The notes beneath the pieces were generated by a model. That model saw only the letters and a program-made list of their open reading frames with translations. It made no database searches and had not been told where the DNA came from. Positions 29,427 to 37,997 of a stretch of 64,000 bases of DNA are shown here, one piece after another. Position 1 is the first letter of the stretch. Each line of letters starts with the position of its first letter. Source of the DNA: Halomonas sp. Y3 (lineage in GTDB: Bacteria; Pseudomonadota; Gammaproteobacteria; Pseudomonadales; Halomonadaceae); NCBI RefSeq assembly GCF_024137965.1, contig NZ_CP099975.1:3720001-3784000 (forward strand). Direction: 5' to 3'. A program made the position numbers and the translations under genes.

Positions 29427-30736
29427 TGAACACTCAAGACAAGCGCCGCGCAGACCTGGTCAACGCCCCGTCGCGCTTTCCCCTGCGCGAGGTGGTGCTG
29501 TTTGCCGCCCTGCTGGCGGCCATCCTCGGCGTCTACCTGGCCATGGGTGCCGCCTACAGCACCCGCATGCTGGTGGAGGCCGCCTGCTACGCCATCCTGG
29601 CCCTCGGCCTCACCATCCAGTGGGGCTATGCCGGCCAGTTCAACGCCGGCGTCATGGGCTTCGTGGCCCTCGGCGGCTACTGCGCCATGGCCTTCAGCGT
29701 GCCGGTGAACCCCGCCTTCTGGGACAGCGAGCTGCCCGGGGAGCTGGCCCGGGTACTGCTCTACGCCGCGGCCGCGACCCTGCTGGTCGTTGGCGCCACC
29801 AGGCTCGACCGGCTGGGCGTGCCGAAGCGGCTGCGCACGGTGATTGCCGTCGTGCTGGCGGTGGTGCTCTACCTGGTGGTGATCAGCCTGCTGCGCGGGG
29901 TCACCGGCGAGATCCAGTCCCGGGCGGGCTTCGTGGGTGGGCTCGGCCTGCCGGCCTGGACCGGCTGGATCGTCGGCGGGGCGCTGGCCGGGGCCGTAGG
30001 CTACTTCATCGGCCATATCTGCCTGGGCCTGCGCAGCGACTACCTGGCCATCGCCACCCTGGGCATCGCCGAGATCATCAAGGCCTTCCTCAAGAACTCC
30101 GACTGGCTGACCCGCGGCACCGCCACCGTCTCGCCACTGCCCTGGCCCACCCCGGGGCCGGCGGAGCTGGGCTTCACCCTGGCCCGAGCGCTCTACCTCT
30201 CGGTGACGGCGGTGCTGATCGCGATGATCTTCTTCCTGCTGCACCGCGCCTACCACGCCCCCTGGGGCCGCATGGTGCGCGCCATCCGCGACAACGAGGT
30301 GGCCGCCTCGGCCATGGGCAAGGACATCAACAAGCGGCGCCTGGAGATCTTCGTGCTGGGCTGCATCCTGATGGGCCTGGGCGGCGGCGTGCTGGCCACC
30401 TTCAACAGCCTCTTCGACCCCAACGGCTATCTGCCCCTCAACCACACCTTTCTGGTGCTGGTGATGGTGATCCTGGGCGGGCCCGGCAACAACCTGGGCA
30501 CCATTTTCGGCGCCATGGCGGTCTACATCATCTGGATCATGTCAGAGCCGCTGGCGCTGGCGGTGATGAACCTGGCGGTGCACCTGGGCGATCTCTGGTT
30601 CGGCTGGGAGCCGCCGCGCAATATCGAGAGCCGCGCCCTGCAGGCCCGGGTCTTCGTGATCGGCTTGCTGATCACCCTGGTGCTGCGCTTCGCGCCTCAA
30701 GGACTCTTACCTGAAAAGGTCAGGCACCACGGGTAG
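29426..30736 (+). CDS. livM: ABC transporter permease LivM
   Basis: 436 residues, somewhat longer than usual because of extra helices around residues 110-165. Ten or so membrane segments. The typical IQWGYAGQFNAGVMGFVALGGY and the coupling motif MVRAIRDNEVAASAMGKDI are present. It completes livGFHM. The binding protein is encoded just downstream on the opposite strand rather than in the operon. Confidence 0.92.
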   Translation: MNTQDKRRADLVNAPSRFPLREVVLFAALLAAILGVYLAMGAAYSTRMLVEAACYAILALGLTIQWGYAGQFNAGVMGFVALGGYCAMAFSVPVNPAFWDSELPGELARVLLYAAAATLLVVGATRLDRLGVPKRLRTVIAVVLAVVLYLVVISLLRGVTGEIQSRAGFVGGLGLPAWTGWIVGGALAGAVGYFIGHICLGLRSDYLAIATLGIAEIIKAFLKNSDWLTRGTATVSPLPWPTPGPAELGFTLARALYLSVTAVLIAMIFFLLHRAYHAPWGRMVRAIRDNEVAASAMGKDINKRRLEIFVLGCILMGLGGGVLATFNSLFDPNGYLPLNHTFLVLVMVILGGPGNNLGTIFGAMAVYIIWIMSEPLALAVMNLAVHLGDLWFGWEPPRNIESRALQARVFVIGLLITLVLRFAPQGLLPEKVRHHG

Positions 30737-30737
30737 G

Positions 30738-30874
30738 CTTTATCGAAAACTGTCTACGCTCGGCCATACGGCGTTAAAAATCAGCTCAAGGTACTCATTT
30801 ACAGCTGTAAACTCCGTCCTTTCGCTGATTTTTGCCTTGTCTGGCCTTCGCTCGACGACTTTTCGAAAAAAGCC
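30738..30874. repeat. Nested palindromic intergenic repeat
   Basis: About 135 bases that fold as one long imperfect hairpin. The outer arms begin CGAAAA and end TTTTCG, the inner arms share AAAAATCAGC/GCTGATTTTT, and the centre is the perfect 14-bp palindrome TTTACAGCTGTAAA (30798-30811). Structure and AT-rich style suggest an interspersed repeat of REP or MITE type, but only one copy is in this window. Confidence 0.6.
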
Positions 30875-30885
30875 TTATCAACGTG

Positions 30886-30917
30886 AAAGGCCCCGGCGGG
30901 AAACCGCCGGGGCCTTT
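30886..30917. terminator. Bidirectional terminator between livM and the binding-protein gene
   Basis: 14-bp perfect stem (30886-30899 with 30904-30917) capped by a GAAA tetraloop. T-runs are present on both strands as part of the AAAGG/CCTTT arms. Confidence 0.85.
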
Positions 30918-30954
30918 CTGGTCAGAGTGCTCGGATCAGCTCAGTGTCAGGCGC

Positions 30955-32160
30955 TCAGGGCTCGACGAAGCCCTTGCTGACGAAGCGGCCGTCCTCGACC
31001 ACCATCTCCACCACCACGCCCGGCACGTCGCCGTTCTCGTCGAACTCGTGGCTGCCGGAGGCGCCCTCGTAGTTGATCTCTACCCCCTGAGCGATCAGCT
31101 CCACGGCCTTCTCCCACTCGCCGGGCAGGATGATCTCGCCCGGCTCGCTGGCCACGCTGCGCAGCACCGCGGAGAGCCCCTCGCGCTCGGCGCTGCCGTT
31201 CTGCTCGATGGCCAGGGCCACCAGGAAGGCGGCATCGTAGGCCTGGGCGGCGAACACGGCACTGGGGTCGATGCCGGCGGCCTCGGCGGCCTCGTTGAAC
31301 AGCTCGGTGCCCGGCAGATCGGGGCTGCCCGGGCGGGTGGCGATCATGCCCTCCAGCACGTCGGCGCCCACCGCCTGGACCAGGCTATCGCCTACCATCC
31401 CGTCGGCGCCCACATACTGGGTAAACATGCCGCTCTCGTAGGCCTGGCGCAGCACCGTCTGGCCGGAGGTGTCGGCATAGGCCAGCACCACCAGGGTGTC
31501 GGCGCCGCTGGCCGAGAGTGAGCCCAGCTCGGAGCGGTAGTCGGCGCGGTTGTCCTCGTGGGCCAGGTTCTCGGCCACGGTGCCGCCGCCGGCCTCGAAG
31601 GCCTCGCTGAAGGCCTCCGACAGGCCGCGGCCGTAATCGTTGTTCACATAGGTCACGGCTACATAGTCGATGCCCTTGTCGAGCACCAGCTTGGCCAGCA
31701 TCTCGCCCTGAAAGGCATCGGAGGGGACGGTGCGGAACACCAGGTCGTTGTCGTCCAGCTCGCTCACCGCCGGTGCCGTGGAGGCCGGCGAGACCATCAG
31801 TACGCCGCCGGGAATCGCCGCGTTGTTGGCCGCGGCGATGGTCGCCCCGGTACAGAGCGCGCCGACGATAGCGGTGACGTTCTCGGTGTTGACCATGCGG
31901 TCCGCCGCGTTGGAGGCCGCCGAGGCGTCGGCACAGGTGGTATCACCGCTGGGCATCACCAGGGTCTGCCCCCCGAGGATACCGCCCTGCTCGTTGACCT
32001 GCTGCACCGCCAGGCGCGCCCCTTCGAAGATAGGCGGCGTCAGGCTCTCGATGCCCCCGGTGAAACCGCCCAGAAAACCGACCTTCACCTCGGCCTGGAC
32101 CGCGCCGGCCAGGCTCAGCGCTGAGGCCGCAATGGCCATCGACAGGATGCTCTTCTTCAT
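30955..32160 (-). CDS. ABC transporter substrate-binding protein, LivK type
   Basis: 401 residues. It has a signal peptide of 23 residues ending VQAE, then a periplasmic type I binding fold with GFLGGFTGGIESLTPPIFEGARLAVQQVN, two cysteines (C76 and C102 regions) likely to form a disulphide, and VSPASTAP. It would deliver substrate to the convergent livGFHM importer. The gene is on the opposite strand and so separately regulated. Family members bind amino acids, amides or urea; ligand unknown. Confidence 0.9.
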   Translation of the reverse strand: MKKSILSMAIAASALSLAGAVQAEVKVGFLGGFTGGIESLTPPIFEGARLAVQQVNEQGGILGGQTLVMPSGDTTCADASAASNAADRMVNTENVTAIVGALCTGATIAAANNAAIPGGVLMVSPASTAPAVSELDDNDLVFRTVPSDAFQGEMLAKLVLDKGIDYVAVTYVNNDYGRGLSEAFSEAFEAGGGTVAENLAHEDNRADYRSELGSLSASGADTLVVLAYADTSGQTVLRQAYESGMFTQYVGADGMVGDSLVQAVGADVLEGMIATRPGSPDLPGTELFNEAAEAAGIDPSAVFAAQAYDAAFLVALAIEQNGSAEREGLSAVLRSVASEPGEIILPGEWEKAVELIAQGVEINYEGASGSHEFDENGDVPGVVVEMVVEDGRFVSKGFVEP

Positions 32161-32349
32161 GTTGTTGTCCCGTTGGTTGCGAATAATATGCTGGTGACTC
32201 CCACGCTCAATCTGGAACGCCCCGCGGGAAATCTCAAGCCGTCGCTACCAACGCTGGCGGTGCCGTCCGTCAACCTCAGAGCGAGGCGGCGCGTGACGCC
32301 AGCAGACCTATACTGAGACTCTACCCCGCCAGGAGGAGGCGCTCGAACC

Positions 32350-33411
32350 ATGCTGCAGCAGCTGCTTACCGTCACAGAACTCAGCGGCAGCCGCCGCGAG
32401 ATCGGCCTGGCCCACGGCCGTACCCACGCCCTGCTGATCCAGCGTAGCCTGGAGGTCTACGACCGGCTCTTCCACGACTTCGTGGGCATCCGCTGGGTGC
32501 GGGCCCGGGCCGAGGCCAAGCGCTTCGGGCGAATGATCGAGCGCAGCTTTCCCGAGATCCTCGAGGAGATGGACGCCATCGCCGAGGGGGCCGGCGTCGA
32601 GCCCATCGATATCCTCACCCTCAACTGCCGCAGCGAGATCTCGCTGACCCGGGCCAGCGGCGGCTGCTCCGCCTTTTCCCTGGCCCACGCCGGCACCCAG
32701 TGGCTGGCCCAGAACTGGGACTGGCGCACCGACCAGCTGCACAACGTGGTAGCGCTGAGGATACAAGGCCGGGACGCCGCGCCCCTAGTCAGCGTCGGCG
32801 AGGCGGGCATGGTAGCCAAGATCGGCCTCAACGCCCACGGTATCGGCGTCTGCCTCAACGCCATCCGTTCGCAAACCTGCGGCGAGGGGCTGCCGATCCA
32901 CGTGGCGCTGCGCAAGATCCTCGAGAGCCCCGATATGGAAAGCGCCCTGGCGGTGGCCAGCCGCGACCGGGTCTGCTCCCCCGCCCACTTCCTGGTAGCC
33001 AGCGCTTCGGGAGAGGCGGTGGGGCTCGAGGTGCACCCCGGCGAGCCCGGTCGGCTCGGGGCCGAGGGCGGCGTGGTCACCCACACCAACCACCTCTACG
33101 CCCCGGACGCCACCGCCCAGGTAGAGGACTTCCCCCGTCCGGATTCGAGGCCGCGACTGGTACGCCTGGACGACCTGCTGCGTCAGGCGCTGCCCGCCAA
33201 GGGCCCCGTGGATGAGCACACCCTGTTCGAGATTCTCGCCGACCACCACGGCGAGCCACTCTCGATCTGTCGCCACTTCAATCCCGCCCAGCCCCCGGAG
33301 GAGCGCATGGAGACCCTGTTCGGCGTGGTCATGAACCTCACCGAGCGGCGCCTAACCCTGCGCCACGGCAAGCCCTGCGAGACCGAGGAGACGCTGGTGG
33401 TGGCCCTCTGA
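32350..33411 (+). CDS. C45-family autoproteolytic acyltransferase/hydrolase
   Basis: 353 residues, related to acyl-CoA:6-aminopenicillanic acid acyltransferase (peptidase C45, Ntn-hydrolase fold). The would-be self-cleavage site is SGGCSAFS with C106 as the catalytic nucleophile, followed by the conserved NWDW. EVHPGEPG and THTNHL motifs later in the chain fit the family. There is no signal peptide. The biological substrate is unknown; amide hydrolysis of an imported compound is a reasonable idea given the neighbouring HAAT-type importer. Confidence 0.85.
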   Translation: MLQQLLTVTELSGSRREIGLAHGRTHALLIQRSLEVYDRLFHDFVGIRWVRARAEAKRFGRMIERSFPEILEEMDAIAEGAGVEPIDILTLNCRSEISLTRASGGCSAFSLAHAGTQWLAQNWDWRTDQLHNVVALRIQGRDAAPLVSVGEAGMVAKIGLNAHGIGVCLNAIRSQTCGEGLPIHVALRKILESPDMESALAVASRDRVCSPAHFLVASASGEAVGLEVHPGEPGRLGAEGGVVTHTNHLYAPDATAQVEDFPRPDSRPRLVRLDDLLRQALPAKGPVDEHTLFEILADHHGEPLSICRHFNPAQPPEERMETLFGVVMNLTERRLTLRHGKPCETEETLVVAL

Positions 33412-33456
33412 GCCGCCCAGCCTCATAACAGCGGCCACATGCCGCGCCCGATTCGC

Positions 33457-33486
33457 TATACTGGCCACCGACTTGCTGCAATGCAG
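33457..33486 (+). promoter_or_regulatory. fabI-type gene promoter with CTGC-N3-GCAG operator
   Basis: TATACT (33457-33462) is a good -10 hexamer. Thirteen bases later lies CTGCAATGCAG (33476-33486), part of a perfect 13-bp interrupted palindrome GCTGCAATGCAGC. The same arrangement precedes the MaoC-PTA gene at 35324-35354. Confidence 0.55.
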
Positions 33487-33506
33487 CGCAAACAGGACCC
33501 AAGACG

Positions 33507-34280
33507 ATGGCCGATTCACCCTTCTCACTTCACGGCAGGGTTGCCCTGGTCACGGGGCTTGCCAACCGCGACAGCATCGCCTTCGGCTGCGCCCAGGCGC
33601 TGCAGCAGGCGGGCGCCCGGGTGGTGGTCACCCACATGCCCGGCGCGGAGCGCTTCGTCCACCCCCTGGCCGAGGCGCTCGGCAAGGCCGAACTGATACC
33701 CTGCGACGTTCAGGATGATGCCCAGCTCGCCGCGCTGTTCGAGCATATCGCCAGCCGGCATGGGCAGCTCGACGTGATGGTGCACTCCATCGCCTACGCC
33801 CCGCTGGAGGATCTGCGCGGTCGCCTGATCGACGCCTCCCGCGACGGCTTCCTGCTGGCCATGGACGTCTCCTGCCACTCCTTCCTGCGCATGGCGCGGC
33901 TGGCCGAGCCGCTGATGCCCAGGGGAGGCACCCTGCTCAACATGTCCTACCTCGGCGCCGAGCGGGTGGTGGACAACTACGCCCTGATGGGCCCGGTCAA
34001 GGCGGCCCTGGAGTCCATGACCCGCTACCTGGCCGCCGAGCTGGGCCCCCAGGGCATTCGCGTGCATGCCGTTTCGCCGGGGCCCATCCGCACCCGTGCC
34101 GCTTCCGGCCTCAAGGACTTCGACGCCCTGGCCGACACCAGCGAGGCCCGCGCCCCGCTGCGCCGCCTGGCCACCGTGGAGGACGTGGGCAACGCCGTGG
34201 TCTACCTGGCATCCCCCGCCGGCGCCGCCACCACCGGCAGCGTCCACTACGTCGACGGCGGCGACAACATCCGCTATTGA
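33507..34280 (+). CDS. fabI: FabI-type enoyl-ACP reductase (SDR fold)
   Basis: 257 residues, NAD(P)H-dependent reduction of enoyl-ACP in fatty acid synthesis. The N-terminal TGLANRDSIAFG is the FabI-type nucleotide motif. The SxxxY-X6-K catalytic set is visible in NMSYLGAERVVDNYALMGPVK. VSPGPIRTRAASG and a C-terminal VDGGDNI complete the family pattern. The genome may have a main FabI elsewhere; the shared operator with MaoC-PTA hints that this copy serves acyl-CoA or polyhydroxyalkanoate-related metabolism. Confidence 0.87.
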   Translation: MADSPFSLHGRVALVTGLANRDSIAFGCAQALQQAGARVVVTHMPGAERFVHPLAEALGKAELIPCDVQDDAQLAALFEHIASRHGQLDVMVHSIAYAPLEDLRGRLIDASRDGFLLAMDVSCHSFLRMARLAEPLMPRGGTLLNMSYLGAERVVDNYALMGPVKAALESMTRYLAAELGPQGIRVHAVSPGPIRTRAASGLKDFDALADTSEARAPLRRLATVEDVGNAVVYLASPAGAATTGSVHYVDGGDNIRY

Positions 34281-34308
34281 GCGGCGCCTCTCCACGGCGA
34301 GCGCGGCC

Positions 34309-34581
34309 TCAGCCGGAGCGCCGCCGCCAGGCCCCCAGCCGCGGCGGCGTATCCAGCTCTCCCTTCAGGTACTGCTCGGTGGTCAGCAGGAAGAGCCGCC
34401 GGAACAGGTCGTGAACCGCCTCTTCCCGGCGCAGTTGAAACAGCTCCCGCTCCTCCTCGCTCAGACCGGCCGGTTCTCTCGGATACTCCCAGGCCACCCG
34501 CACCGAGCCGGTGGTGGCATCGCAGATCTGCAGCGTCGGCTGGGCGCCATTCCTGAGCCCGGTGTTGATGCGATATGTCAT
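34309..34581 (-). CDS. Hypothetical protein behind a Fur box
   Basis: 90 residues, soluble, no signal peptide. It contains ICDATTGSVRVAWEYPREP and a helical segment LSEEERELFQLRREEAVHDLFRRLFLL, and ends in a basic tail. The start is fixed by GGAGGT six bases upstream. A near-perfect Fur box lies 28 bases upstream of the start, so expression in iron limitation is expected. I do not recognise the family. Confidence 0.72.
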   Translation of the reverse strand: MTYRINTGLRNGAQPTLQICDATTGSVRVAWEYPREPAGLSEEERELFQLRREEAVHDLFRRLFLLTTEQYLKGELDTPPRLGAWRRRSG

Positions 34582-34608
34582 GTCGACCTCCCGAATCAAG
34601 GCGATAAA

Positions 34609-34623
34609 TGATAACAATTATCA
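34609..34623. promoter_or_regulatory. Fur box
   Basis: TGATAACAATTATCA matches the 7-1-7 Fur consensus TGATAATnATTATCA at 13 of 14 fixed positions. It lies inside the longer perfect palindrome AATGATAA-CAA-TTATCATT. It is positioned to repress the 90-residue minus-strand gene. Confidence 0.85.
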
Positions 34624-34754
34624 TTAGCGAGTGATAAGCTAGGTCGATTCCAGCCCCCTGTCAAACCTGCTCTGGATCAAATCCTGGCAGGATGCCACCG
34701 GCGCTCGGCGACCCGACCTTGCCGGGCTGCCGGAAAAGGGGTAAATTCTCTCTT

Positions 34755-34773
34755 GCGAATAGTTTTCATTACC
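34755..34773 (+). promoter_or_regulatory. Second, weaker Fur-like site
   Basis: GCGAATAGTTTTCATTACC matches the 19-bp Fur consensus at 13 positions. It lies 16 bases before the DUF6746-like gene and probably covers its transcription start. Confidence 0.5.
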
Positions 34774-34788
34774 AAAAAGGAGCCCGCC

Positions 34789-35160
34789 ATGAAAAAAACG
34801 CTGCTGCTGAGCACCCTCCTCGCCGGCCTGCTGACCACCGCCGTCCAGGCCCATGACCACAGTGACGAGCGCCCCGCCCACTTCAAGGGTAAGGCGTCAC
34901 CCGACCTGACCACCGCGGTGGCCAACTTCTCCACCTACAACCAGCAGCTGGCCGAGATCCTCGCCGCCGACGAACTCGGCCTGGAGGACCTGGGGGTGAT
35001 CCACGAGCTCACCTACACCCTGGAGACCATCACCGAGCAGGTCGCCGAGATGGCCATAACCCTGGAAGAGGTGCACCAGGGCTCCGAGACCGGGGACTTC
35101 GAACGGGTCCAGAGCAACGGCGCCGCCTACCTAGAGGCCGCCCAGACACTGGTTCCTTAG
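34789..35160 (+). CDS. Small exported helical protein, DUF6746-like
   Basis: 123 residues. A signal peptide of about 20 residues ends VQAHD. The mature part is all-helical and acidic: PAHFKGKASPDLTTAVANFS, then ELGLEDLGVIHELTYTLETI. This matches my memory of the DUF6746 family of small periplasmic proteins. Function is unknown. The ribosome-binding site AAAAAGGAG is strong. A Fur-like site overlaps its promoter, and the neighbouring divergent gene has a clear Fur box, so iron control is likely. Confidence 0.68.
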   Translation: MKKTLLLSTLLAGLLTTAVQAHDHSDERPAHFKGKASPDLTTAVANFSTYNQQLAEILAADELGLEDLGVIHELTYTLETITEQVAEMAITLEEVHQGSETGDFERVQSNGAAYLEAAQTLVP

Positions 35161-35182
35161 GAGCAAGGGCCCACAAGCGCAA

Positions 35183-35212
35183 CGGGCGGGCCACTCACAT
35201 GGCCCGCCCGCC
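35183..35212. terminator. Terminator-like stem after the DUF6746-like gene
   Basis: 11-bp perfect stem (35183-35193 with 35200-35210) and a 6-base loop. No U-run follows. Confidence 0.5.
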
Positions 35213-35323
35213 TGTTGCACGCTCGTTACCGGCACCTCCGCCAACCCGGCGTGGTTGTACCTTCACAGCCATCGGCGGTATCGCAAGGTCGCACGGGGCA
35301 GCGCAAGGAGGCCAGTGACAGGC

Positions 35324-35354
35324 TATGATGGGGGCTGAATTTGCTGCATCGCAG
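35324..35354 (+). promoter_or_regulatory. MaoC-PTA promoter with CTGC-N3-GCAG operator
   Basis: TATGAT (35324-35329) as the -10 hexamer, then CTGCATCGCAG (35344-35354) fourteen bases later, within TTGCTGCATCGCAGTAA. Same spacing and motif as before fabI. Confidence 0.55.
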
Positions 35355-35377
35355 TAACCACCCTCGGAGCCGCCCCC

Positions 35378-36802
35378 ATGGACGCCCCCCAAGACGATAG
35401 CTTCATCGAGAACCGCACCTTCGACGAGATTCAGGTAGGCGACGAGGCGCACCTCGAGAAGCGCCTGACCCTGGACGACATCAAGCTGTTCGCCATCATG
35501 TCCGGCGACGTCAATCCCTCCCACGTGGACGACGATTTCGCACGCAGCTCACGCTTCCAGGAGGTCATCGCCCACGGCATGTGGGGCGGTGCGCTGATCT
35601 CCACGGTGCTGGGCACCCAGCTGCCAGGCCCCGGCACCCTCTACCTCGGGCAGACGCTGAGCTTCCGGGCGCCGGTCGCCCTCGGCGACGTGCTCAAGGT
35701 CAGCGTTCGCGTCAGCGCCAAGGAAGACGCACGCTCCCAGCTGACCCTCGACTGCCGCTGCGAGAACCAGAGAGGCAAGGTGGTGATCGAGGGCGAGGCC
35801 CGGGTGCTCGCCCCCACGGAGAAGATCCGCCGGCCCCGAGCCGTGCTGCCCAGGGTGCGCCTGGCCGAGCGCGGCCGCCTGCACGAGATCCTCTCCGCCG
35901 CCGACCATCCCCCCGCCATTCCCGTGGCGGTGGTGCACCCGGTGGACGATGTCTCGCTGACCGGCGCCGTAGCCGCCGCCCACCAGGGCCTGATCATCCC
36001 CCTGCTGGTGGGCCCGGAGGCGAAGATCCGCGCCGCAGCGGATGCCGCCCGGCTCGATATCAGCGAGTTCGAACTGATCGATGTGCCCCACAGCCACGCC
36101 GCCGCGGAGCGCGCCGTGGCGCTGGTGCGGGAGGGGCGCGCCGAGGCCCTGATGAAGGGAGCCCTGCACACCGACGAGCTGATGCACGAGGTACTCAAGC
36201 GCGACGGCGGCCTGCGCACCGAGCGCTGCATCAGTCACGTGATGGCCTTCGACGTGCCGACCTACCCGCGCCCGCTGTTCATCACCGACGCCGCCATCAA
36301 TATCTCCCCCAACCTCGACCAGAAACGCGACATCATCGGCAACGCCATCGAGCTGGCCCACGCCCTGGGCAATCACGACCCCAAGGTGGCCATCCTCTCC
36401 GCCGTGGAGACCGTCAATCCGCGGATGCCCTCCACCCTGGATGCCGCCGCCCTGTGCAAGATGGCCGACCGCGGCCAGATCAAGGGCGGCACCCTGGACG
36501 GACCGCTGGCCTTCGACAACGCCATCTCGGAGAGCGCCGCGCGCACCAAGGGCATCGACTCTCCGGTGGCGGGCCGCGCGGACATCCTGGTGGCCCCGGA
36601 CCTGGAATCCGCCAACATGCTGATGAAGCAGCTGACCTACCTGGCCGATGCCACCGGCGCCGGCCTGGTGCTGGGCGCCCGGGTCCCCATCATCCTCACC
36701 AGCCGCGCCGACGAAGCCATCACCCGCATGGCCTCCTGCGCTCTGGCCCTGCTGGTGGCCGACCACCAGAAGCGGCAGGGCCTGCCCGAGCAGGGAGCCT
36801 GA
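35378..36802 (+). CDS. Bifunctional MaoC-like enoyl-CoA hydratase / phosphate acetyl- or butyryltransferase
   Basis: 474 residues. The N-terminal MaoC hot-dog domain (about 1-145) has the hydratase motif DVNPSHVDDDFA and HGMWGGALIS. The C-terminal PTA_PTB domain (about 160-470) has ALMKGALHTDELMHEVL, FITDAAINISPNLDQK and GPLAFDNAISESAA. The fusion probably hydrates enoyl-CoA and/or transfers acyl groups to phosphate, feeding the acetate kinase encoded one base downstream. The pair forms an acyl-CoA to acyl-phosphate to ATP route. Confidence 0.92.
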   Translation: MDAPQDDSFIENRTFDEIQVGDEAHLEKRLTLDDIKLFAIMSGDVNPSHVDDDFARSSRFQEVIAHGMWGGALISTVLGTQLPGPGTLYLGQTLSFRAPVALGDVLKVSVRVSAKEDARSQLTLDCRCENQRGKVVIEGEARVLAPTEKIRRPRAVLPRVRLAERGRLHEILSAADHPPAIPVAVVHPVDDVSLTGAVAAAHQGLIIPLLVGPEAKIRAAADAARLDISEFELIDVPHSHAAAERAVALVREGRAEALMKGALHTDELMHEVLKRDGGLRTERCISHVMAFDVPTYPRPLFITDAAINISPNLDQKRDIIGNAIELAHALGNHDPKVAILSAVETVNPRMPSTLDAAALCKMADRGQIKGGTLDGPLAFDNAISESAARTKGIDSPVAGRADILVAPDLESANMLMKQLTYLADATGAGLVLGARVPIILTSRADEAITRMASCALALLVADHQKRQGLPEQGA

Positions 36803-36803
36803 G

Positions 36804-37997
36804 ATGCGCCATATCCTGACCCTCAACAGCGGCTCTTCCAGCCTCAAGTTCGCCCTCTACCCGCTGGCGGGTGTCGCTTCCCTCGACGCCCTGAAGCCCC
36901 GCTATCGCGGCAAGTTCTCGGGGCTCAACGGCGGCACGCCCCGCTTGACGCTCAAGGATGGGGAGGGCACCCTCCTGGACGTCGACATGGGTGAGCTGCC
37001 CGCACGGCTTGAGCTGCCGGGCGCCACCGAGCGCCTGCTGGGCTGGCTCGACGACCTTCCCGACCTGGCGCTGGCCGTGGTGGGGCATCGGGTGGTGCAC
37101 GGCGGCCGCGCCTACCACCGCCCGGTGCGGCTCACACCCGAGATCATCGACGCGCTCAAGGCGTTCGAGTCGCTGGCACCGCTGCACCAGCCCTTCTGCC
37201 TGGCGCCGGTGGCGGCACTGGCCGAGCGCTATCCCGAGCTGCCCCAGGTGGCCTGCTTCGACACCGCCTTCCACGCCGACCAGCCCGAAGTCGCCCGCCA
37301 GTTCGCCCTGCCCCGGGAGCTGACTCAGCGCGGGCTGATCCGCTACGGCTTCCACGGTCTCTCCTACGACTACATCAACCAGGTGCTGCCGGCCTACCTG
37401 GGCGATGCCCCCGGCGAGCGGGTGATCGTCGCCCACCTGGGCAACGGCGCCAGCCTCTGTGCCATCCGCAACGGCCAGAGCGTGGCCTCCACCATGGGCT
37501 TCACCGCCATCGAGGGGATGCCCATGGGCACCCGCAGCGGTAGCCTCGACCCCGGCCTGGTGCTGCACCTGATCCAGCAGGAGGGCATGAGCGCCGACGA
37601 AGTCACCGAGCTGCTCTACAAGCGCTCCGGCCTGCTCGGCGTTTCCGGCATCAGCGGCGACATGCGCGAGCTGCTCGAAAGCCCCGCGGAAGAGGCACGA
37701 GAAGCGGTGGCGCTCTACGCCTACCGCGCCGTGCGCGAGATCGGCAGCCTGGCGGCCGCCCTGGGCGGGCTCGACCAGCTGGTCTTCACCGCCGGCATCG
37801 GCGAACGCGCCGGCCCGGTGCGCGAGGCCATCTGCCGGGGCTGCGAGTGGCTGGGCCTCGAGCTTGATCCCGACGCCAACCGCCGCGACGCCAGCCGCAT
37901 CAGCCGTGCCGAGAGCCGCGTGGGCGCCTGGGTGATCCCCACCGACGAGGAGCGCATGATCGCCTGGTACAGCGCTCGCCTGCTGGACCAGGGCTAG
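36804..37997 (+). CDS. ackA: Acetate kinase
   Basis: 397 residues. It interconverts acetate plus ATP and acetyl phosphate plus ADP. Signatures ILTLNSGSSSLKFAL, GHRVVHGG, ACFDTAFH, YGFHGLSYDYI, AHLGNGASLCAI and MGTRSGSLDPG are all present, and the C-terminal FTAGIGERAGPVR is intact. Butyrate or propionate may also be substrates in this context. The start one base after the MaoC-PTA stop indicates an operon. The stop overlaps the end of the convergent gene. Confidence 0.95.
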   Translation: MRHILTLNSGSSSLKFALYPLAGVASLDALKPRYRGKFSGLNGGTPRLTLKDGEGTLLDVDMGELPARLELPGATERLLGWLDDLPDLALAVVGHRVVHGGRAYHRPVRLTPEIIDALKAFESLAPLHQPFCLAPVAALAERYPELPQVACFDTAFHADQPEVARQFALPRELTQRGLIRYGFHGLSYDYINQVLPAYLGDAPGERVIVAHLGNGASLCAIRNGQSVASTMGFTAIEGMPMGTRSGSLDPGLVLHLIQQEGMSADEVTELLYKRSGLLGVSGISGDMRELLESPAEEAREAVALYAYRAVREIGSLAAALGGLDQLVFTAGIGERAGPVREAICRGCEWLGLELDPDANRRDASRISRAESRVGAWVIPTDEERMIAWYSARLLDQG

